DNA of 64,000 nt from Collinsella aerofaciens (GTDB lineage: Bacteria > Actinomycetota > Coriobacteriia > Coriobacteriales > Coriobacteriaceae). Below the pieces are notes generated by a model that was not told the DNA's origin, searched no databases, and saw nothing but the letters and a program-made list of their open reading frames with translations. Within the stretch, counting starts at the first letter, position 1. Every line of letters starts with the position of its first letter. Where the stretch lies: contig NAKE01000001.1 in the NCBI GenBank assembly GCA_008680965.1, forward strand, positions 620,001 through 684,000, read 5' to 3'. Of this stretch, positions 59,373-64,000 are shown piece by piece. A program made the position numbers and the translations under genes.

Positions 59373-59516
59373 TACGCGGTTTTACCAAACCGCGCAACCA
59401 GCCGACGCTGCAAGCCCGCCAGAGCGGCAATCTGCCTTTCAACTGCGGCGGCATGACCAGAAGGTCAATGCCGCCTTGTTTCAAGGCACCTTGCTCGCTC
59501 TGGCGGGTTTTCGCTG
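59373..59516 (+). ncRNA. Two-hairpin structured RNA element, copy 2 (candidate)
   Basis: Starting 3 bp after the lacC stop. Hairpin 1: 59375-59382 with 59387-59394 (8 bp). Base stem: CCCGCCAGAGCG (59415-59426) with 59496-59507, perfect. Apical hairpin 59447-59475, GGCGGCATGACC with loop AGAA. Shared with copy 1 without change: GACGCTGC, GGCAATCTGCC, GCATGACCAGAAGGTCAATG, GGCACCTTGC and a final TCGCTG. Confidence 0.65.
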
Positions 59517-59535
59517 TCGTTGCCAAAACATCGAC

Positions 59536-59593
59536 GTAGTCATTGGGGACGCTCTTTAATGACTGGTCGTTTAAGAACGTCCCCAATGGCTAC
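59536..59593. repeat. Full copy of the GGGAC/GTCCC palindromic repeat
   Basis: GTAGTCATTGGGGACG (59536-59551) and 59578-59593 are inverted with one mismatch; the stem sequence appears again in the centre (AATGACTGGTCGTTT). Same architecture as 1859-1917 with a different stem sequence. Confidence 0.7.
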
Positions 59594-59596
59594 ACT

Positions 59597-59637
59597 CAAA
59601 AACGGCGCCCGTCGGCGATGTTGCCGGCGGGCGCCGT
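59597..59637 (-). terminator. Terminator of the galK-galT operon
   Basis: Leftward, ACGGCGCCCGCCGGC pairs with GCCGACGGGCGCCGT and is followed by TTTTTGAG. Confidence 0.88.
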
Positions 59638-59685
59638 TGTCGTGTGGGCGGAAATGATCCGTTTTCCTCCGTCCCTAAGGGATCA

Positions 59686-61314
59686 TTACAGTGAGTCGAT
59701 AAAGCGCTGCTGGGCGGCGCGGCCGGCCTCGTCCCATTTAAAGACGCCGGCGTTGTCGAGCACGTGGCCAAACACCACGCCGACCTCCTCGTGCAGGATG
59801 TCGATGGCGTTCTCCGCCGTAAGCTCGTCGGCGCGGCGGGCATAGACGTCCTCGGCCCACGCGGCATGGCTGCGGCAAAGGTCGTCGCCCTCGAGCGCAC
59901 TGGCAAGGTCGTAGCTGGTATCGGCTTTGGCTGCCAGCAGGTGCTCGCGGACAGCGCCGAGCTCGGGAACCAGGCGCGGCGGAAGAATAGCCAGGCCCAT
60001 AACCTCGATCAGGCCGATATTCTCCTTCTTAATGTGGTGATACTCGGCATGCGGGTGGAAAACGCCCAGCGGATGCTCGTCGGTCGTGATATTGCAGCGA
60101 AGCGCCAGGTAGGCCTCGTAAATCTCGCCGCCGGCGTTGCCGCGGGAGTCGACGCGGCGGATGACGGGCGTCACGGTGTTGTGCGCTACGCCGTCGGCCG
60201 TGTGCGCGATAACGCCCGCAGACTCGTCGGTCCACTCGCGCCAGGCGAGGATAATCTTCTCGGCAGCGTCGAGCAGCTGAGCGCGGTCATGCGAGCGCAG
60301 GCGCAGCACCGAGAGCGGCCACTGCAGCACAGTGCCGGTGACCTGGTCAAAACCGGGCACGCTAAACTGCGAGACCTCGGCGGCATGCATCATGGGGAAC
60401 TCGTGCGCGCCGCCCTGGAAGTGGTCGTGCGACAGAATCGAGCCGCCCACGATAGGCAGGTCGGCGTTGGAGCCGATGAAGTAATGCGGGAACAGGTCCA
60501 CAAAGTCGAACAGGCAGGTCAGGCCCTTGCGGTCGACGTGCATCGGACGATGCTCGGAGCTCATGGCAATGCAATGCTCGTTAAAGTACGCGTACGGGCT
60601 GTACTGGAAGCCCCAGCGCTCGCCGTTGAGCTGGATGGGGATAATGCGCAGGTTCTGGCGAGCGGGGTGAGCGCCGCCGTCGGCTGCGGCGGAGCGTCCG
60701 GGATAGCCCTCGTTTTCGATGCAGAGCTGGCAGGCGGGATACTTCTCGCCCGTGTTCTTTGCGGCACCAGCCGCGGCGATATCGCGTGGGTCCTTCTCAG
60801 GCTTGGAGAGGTTGATGGTGATCTCAAGATCGCCCCAGTTGGTGGGGGTGCTCCATTTGATGTTGCGCGCGATGGCGGCACGGCGCACGTAGCCGGCGTC
60901 GCAGCACAGGCCATAGAACCAGTCGGTTGCGGCGCGGGGCTCGTTGACGCCCATACGTCCGTTGAACTCCTCGTTTACAACCGAAGGCCTCGGCATGATC
61001 GCACCCATGATGCGCATGGCGATGCGGTCGCGGCCTGACGCCGTGTCCTCGGCGGCACCGTTGGTAACGGCGGCCTCGGAAAGCGCGGCAAGCGTGCCTT
61101 CAAGATCAAAGTCGGGCAGGGTATTGGGGTGCAAGAGCGAGAGTTTCTCAACCTGGAGCGCCCAGGCCATATCGAGTGCGGGACCCGTGGCGCCGATGCA
61201 CTCCAAAATGGTGTTGTATGCCCAGATCCGGTCGTCCTGGCCGATCATCGATCGGTGGATGGCGTACTCGATCAGGTTCTGCGCGGCCTCTCGCACGTCA
61301 GTCATTACAGCCAT
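59686..61314 (-). CDS. galT: UDP-glucose-hexose-1-phosphate uridylyltransferase (Firmicutes-type GalT)
   Basis: 542 residues. Transfers UMP from UDP-glucose to galactose-1-P in the Leloir pathway. This is the long class II GalT found in Gram-positive bacteria, marked by GSNADLPIVGGSILSHDHFQGGAHEFPM with its histidines and FHPHAEYHHIKKENIGLIEVMGLAILPPRL. The ATG at 61314 has AAGGGGG about 9 nt upstream and overlaps the end of galK; ATG at 61305 within TAATG is the alternative. Confidence 0.93.
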   Translation of the reverse strand: MAVMTDVREAAQNLIEYAIHRSMIGQDDRIWAYNTILECIGATGPALDMAWALQVEKLSLLHPNTLPDFDLEGTLAALSEAAVTNGAAEDTASGRDRIAMRIMGAIMPRPSVVNEEFNGRMGVNEPRAATDWFYGLCCDAGYVRRAAIARNIKWSTPTNWGDLEITINLSKPEKDPRDIAAAGAAKNTGEKYPACQLCIENEGYPGRSAAADGGAHPARQNLRIIPIQLNGERWGFQYSPYAYFNEHCIAMSSEHRPMHVDRKGLTCLFDFVDLFPHYFIGSNADLPIVGGSILSHDHFQGGAHEFPMMHAAEVSQFSVPGFDQVTGTVLQWPLSVLRLRSHDRAQLLDAAEKIILAWREWTDESAGVIAHTADGVAHNTVTPVIRRVDSRGNAGGEIYEAYLALRCNITTDEHPLGVFHPHAEYHHIKKENIGLIEVMGLAILPPRLVPELGAVREHLLAAKADTSYDLASALEGDDLCRSHAAWAEDVYARRADELTAENAIDILHEEVGVVFGHVLDNAGVFKWDEAGRAAQQRFIDSL

Positions 61315-62510
61315 GCCGCGTAAGCCCCCTTGTCAGAGATGGCGTAGTGACGGGCAGAGCCCTCGCCCAGCCAGCCGTTCATCTTGGCAATGAAGGTGTC
61401 GACCAGATCGAGCGGCACGAAGGCCTGGATGGTGCCACCAAAGCCGCCACCGTGGATACGGACGGCGCCGCGGCCGTCGAGCACGTGCTCGGCCAGCGCC
61501 AGGGCATACATGGAAGGCTGCTCGGAACCCAGCTTGGCAACAACATTCTGCAGGTACATGGCAGAGCTGGCGCCGGACTCGCGCGTCAGGACCAGGAACT
61601 GGTCAATGTCGCCAGCGTTCAGGGCTGCCCAGCGCTTGTCGACCAGGCCGTTCTCGTACCAGTAGTGAACGGCGCGCAGGCAGGCGCGGTCGCCCAGCTT
61701 GGCGCGCAGCTCGGGGAGCTTGGCGTCAAAGTCGGCAACGTTGACCTCGCACAGGCGTGCCTTGCCAAACTCGGCGGCGACGTCCTGCATCTCGCGCGGA
61801 ACGGCGGCGTAGTCATCGGTAGCCGCCACATGGTCGGCGCCAACCTTAACGAGCACGAGCGCATAGCCGTGATCCTCAAAGTTGAGCTCGAGCTTCTGGG
61901 TCTTAGGCTGAGCCTGGTCCTCAAAGTCCATGTAGGCGAGGCCGCCCAGGCACACGGCGGCTTGGTCCATAAGGCCGCAGGGCTTGCCGTAGTAGTTGTT
62001 CTCGGTGCGCTGGCTCATCTGGGCGAGCGTGACGGGTTCAATGGCGGGCGCGCCCCAGAGTGTCTCCATGGCACGACCGTACGCGGCCTCGACGGCGGCA
62101 GAGCTGGAAAGGCCGCCACCCGAGGGGACGGAGCAGGTGAAGGCGAAGTCGAAGCCCTGGGGCTCAACACCAAGCGCTGCGACCTCGTGGGCCATACCGC
62201 GCACGAGGCTTGCGGACGTGCCCTTCTCGGACTCCTGAACGTCTAGCGTGTCGAGCGTAATCTCAAACGTAGGATAGCCCTCGTCGGCGACGCGAATCTT
62301 GTTGGTGTCGGTCGCCACGGCAATGCCGTCAACGGCGACATCGAGCGAGCCGGCGATAACGTGGCCACCCTCGTGGTCGGTGTGGTTTCCGCTGATCTCG
62401 GAACGCCCGGGCGCGTGCACGTAGAGCACCTGGCGGTCGCCGATGGGGCCAAACTCCTCCTCAAACAGCTTGGTGAGCGTTGCGAGTGTCTTTTCGTCGG
62501 GGGCGGTCAT
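61305..62510 (-). CDS. galK: Galactokinase
   Basis: 401 residues. Phosphorylates galactose at C1. The galactokinase signature GRSEISGNHTDHEGGHV (galactose binding), the GHMP ATP loop PSGGGLSSSAAVE, CGLMDQAA and the C-terminal GRGAVRIHGGGFGGTIQAFVP are all present. AAAGGACC lies before the ATG. It is first in the galK-galT operon and divergent from the LacI gene at 62849. Confidence 0.95.
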   Translation of the reverse strand: MTAPDEKTLATLTKLFEEEFGPIGDRQVLYVHAPGRSEISGNHTDHEGGHVIAGSLDVAVDGIAVATDTNKIRVADEGYPTFEITLDTLDVQESEKGTSASLVRGMAHEVAALGVEPQGFDFAFTCSVPSGGGLSSSAAVEAAYGRAMETLWGAPAIEPVTLAQMSQRTENNYYGKPCGLMDQAAVCLGGLAYMDFEDQAQPKTQKLELNFEDHGYALVLVKVGADHVAATDDYAAVPREMQDVAAEFGKARLCEVNVADFDAKLPELRAKLGDRACLRAVHYWYENGLVDKRWAALNAGDIDQFLVLTRESGASSAMYLQNVVAKLGSEQPSMYALALAEHVLDGRGAVRIHGGGFGGTIQAFVPLDLVDTFIAKMNGWLGEGSARHYAISDKGAYAAWL

Positions 62511-62554
62511 GAGGGTCCTTTCCTTGGCGCATACTGACGAGCTTTGCGTCGTAG

Positions 62555-62755
62555 TGAGTACGTTAACAATCTGAAGCGGCGTAAACTCAGTATCTACGAT
62601 GCCGCACGTTACGGGCTATGTTAACGTACTCATAACACAACGCTTATCACTTTTTGAGAATCTGGTAATCGGTAGAAATTCAGCCGTGAACGGTATTGCC
62701 GTATGGACTTATAAAGCAGAAGAGATGCAGATAGAAAAAGTAGAGTACGTTAACA
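62555..62755. promoter_or_regulatory. LacI-family operators of galKT
   Basis: TGAGTACGTTAACAAT (62555), ATGTTAACGTACTCAT (62618-62633, inverse) and AGAGTACGTTAACAT (62742). Three sites over 200 bp in the divergent galK/LacI region suggest repression with looping. Confidence 0.78.
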
Positions 62756-62848
62756 TGCGTCCGACGATAGCGGGCCTCGGCGCGGGGTGCATTTCTGCCC
62801 GGGCCGGCATGTACGCTATTCAGATCTCGCAAGGGTGAAGGTGATCCT

Positions 62849-63880
62849 GTGGCAAGGCGCCCGTCCAACGATACCAGTTCGCGTCCGGTCTCCATGGCCG
62901 ACGTCGCCCGCGCTGCTGGCGTTTCGCAGCAGACGGTTTCGCGCGTCGCCAACGGCTTGCCCAACGTTAACGAGCAGACGCGCCAGCGCGTGCAGGCCGC
63001 TATGCAAGAGCTCGGCTTTCGTCCGAGTTATGCCGGTCGCTCGCTGCGCGACGGCCGTTACCATTCGGTCGGCCTGTGCATCAACGATGTCACCAAGTTT
63101 GGCAACCTCTCAATGATCGACGGCATCGCCAGCGCTGCTCGCGAGCATAATTGCGCCATCACGCTGGTCGAGATGTCCAAGACCGAGGAGTTTTCGCTTG
63201 CCGAGGCCACGCGTCGTATGGCCGCGCTGCCCGTGGACGGCATCATCATCGGCATGAGTCGCATGGCGCCCGATTTTGAGACGTTTGATCCACTGCCGGG
63301 CATTGGCACGGTCATCGTTACCATGTATGCGCACCCGCGGGTGACCACGGTCGATTCCGACCATTACGGCTGCTCGCTGTTGCTTATGGATCACCTGTTT
63401 GAGCTGGGGCACGAGCAGATTCGCTATATTGGCGGCCCGTCGTTCTCGGTCGACGAACAATTTCGCCGCGCCGGTTGGCAGGATGCGCTCGAGCGTAAAC
63501 ACATTGAGCCGGCAGAGCCGCTCGAGGGCGACTGGTCTGCCAACAGCGGCTACGAGGCCGGCAGGTACCTGGCCGAGCGCGATCGCACCATGACGGCGAT
63601 TTACGCGGCAAACGATCAGATGGCAAATGGCGCGATTGCCGCGCTGCGTGATAGTGGTCTGCGCGTGCCCGAGGACGTAAGTGTGGTGGGCGTCGACGAT
63701 TCGCTCGATGATTTTGTAGCACACAACGAGCTGACGACCGTGCGATTCGATCTACATCAGCGTGGACGCGAGGTATTCGAGCATGCGGTTCCCGAGGCGG
63801 GTACGGCGGGCAAAACCGTTGCCATCCGTATTCCCGGCCAGCTCATTATTCGACATAGCACGGCGATACTGCGCGCATAG
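62849..63880 (+). CDS. LacI-family regulator of galKT
   Basis: 343 residues from GTG at 62849 with GAAGGTG upstream. The HTH is SMADVARAAGVSQQTVSRVANGLPNV, with Gln-Gln at the operator-reading positions. The effector domain (VGLCINDVTKFGNLSMIDGIASAA, VVGVDDSLDDFVAHNELTTVRFD) is complete. Position and operators indicate control of galK-galT. It is most similar to the module B regulator. Confidence 0.9.
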   Translation: MARRPSNDTSSRPVSMADVARAAGVSQQTVSRVANGLPNVNEQTRQRVQAAMQELGFRPSYAGRSLRDGRYHSVGLCINDVTKFGNLSMIDGIASAAREHNCAITLVEMSKTEEFSLAEATRRMAALPVDGIIIGMSRMAPDFETFDPLPGIGTVIVTMYAHPRVTTVDSDHYGCSLLLMDHLFELGHEQIRYIGGPSFSVDEQFRRAGWQDALERKHIEPAEPLEGDWSANSGYEAGRYLAERDRTMTAIYAANDQMANGAIAALRDSGLRVPEDVSVVGVDDSLDDFVAHNELTTVRFDLHQRGREVFEHAVPEAGTAGKTVAIRIPGQLIIRHSTAILRA

Positions 63881-64000
63881 TTTGTGCAGGTCAACGGCGG
63901 TATATTCCGCCTCAATAACAATCGATAAGGATGCTGGCGGATAGCCATGGCTATGCAGCCGAGTGTTATGATAGACGGGTTCTTTTGTCTATCTAGGAGG
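63881..64000 (+). promoter_or_regulatory. Promoter region of the next gene, cut by the window end
   Basis: Holds a small hairpin (GGCGGTATATTCCGCC), a -10-like TATGAT near 63967 and a perfect AGGAGG at 63995-64000, so a rightward gene starts just outside the window. Confidence 0.5.

Overview
The window looks like a chromosomal stretch of a gut Coriobacteriia bacterium, most likely Collinsella or a close relative. This is inferred from the GC-rich actinobacterial codon use, the Ala/Lys-rich topoisomerase I tail, the many PTS and galactoside genes and the protein families; no 16S gene is present. Most of the window is a galactose, galactoside and amino-sugar catabolic island behind a short housekeeping block.

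Layout. (1) 1-8.9 kb: 3' part of topA, a zinc-ribbon membrane protein, an IS3-family element inserted in a palindromic repeat, then tmk-holB-ricT and comF. (2) 8.9-18.4 kb: a DUF559-like protein, a MITE-like element, a binding lipoprotein with a long leader, hpf, degV, a four-gene operon (oxidoreductase with a His/Cys tail, small membrane protein, HEAT-like protein, isocitrate dehydrogenase) and a SurA-like anchored protein. (3) 18.4-34.5 kb: amino-sugar region with a truncated GlcNAc PTS remnant, GntR regulator, nagA, yhcH, then a gnb/bgaC-like cluster (GH35 beta-galactosidase, mannose-family PTS IIB-IIC-IID-IIA, GntR, agaS, second nagA), followed by lacX-lacC and an almost exact duplicate of the nagA-3'/yhcH segment. 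(4) 34.6-37.5 kb: tRNA-Thr(CGT), an orphan IIB-like protein lacking its phospho-histidine, galM and a DeoR/LacR-type regulator. (5) 38-54 kb: three paralogous lacE-lacG modules (lactose PTS EIICB and 6-phospho-beta-galactosidase), each with its own divergent LacI-family regulator; the middle one is split by a second IS3-family element. (6) 54-62.5 kb: lacF (the only EIIA-Lac), a membrane protein of unknown function, lacA, lacB, lacX, lacC, then galT and galK on the opposite strand with a fourth LacI regulator.

How it fits together. Lactose-type sugars enter as 6-phosphates through LacF/LacE, are split by LacG, and galactose-6-P passes through LacAB to tagatose-6-P and LacC. GalNAc-containing sugars (galacto-N-biose type, as in mucin O-glycans) enter through the mannose-family PTS, are cut by the GH35 enzyme, deacetylated by NagA and converted by AgaS to tagatose-6-P, so both routes meet at LacC. 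Free galactose uses GalM, GalK and GalT. No tagatose-1,6-bisphosphate aldolase (LacD) is in the window.

Most notable non-coding signals: two copies of a two-hairpin RNA-like element in the lac gene block with compensatory base changes; three tandem pairs of a TGTAACA/TGTTACA palindrome, each between convergent genes; and four LacI operator sets, three of which combine a shared TGTTAAC half-site with a regulator-specific half-site.
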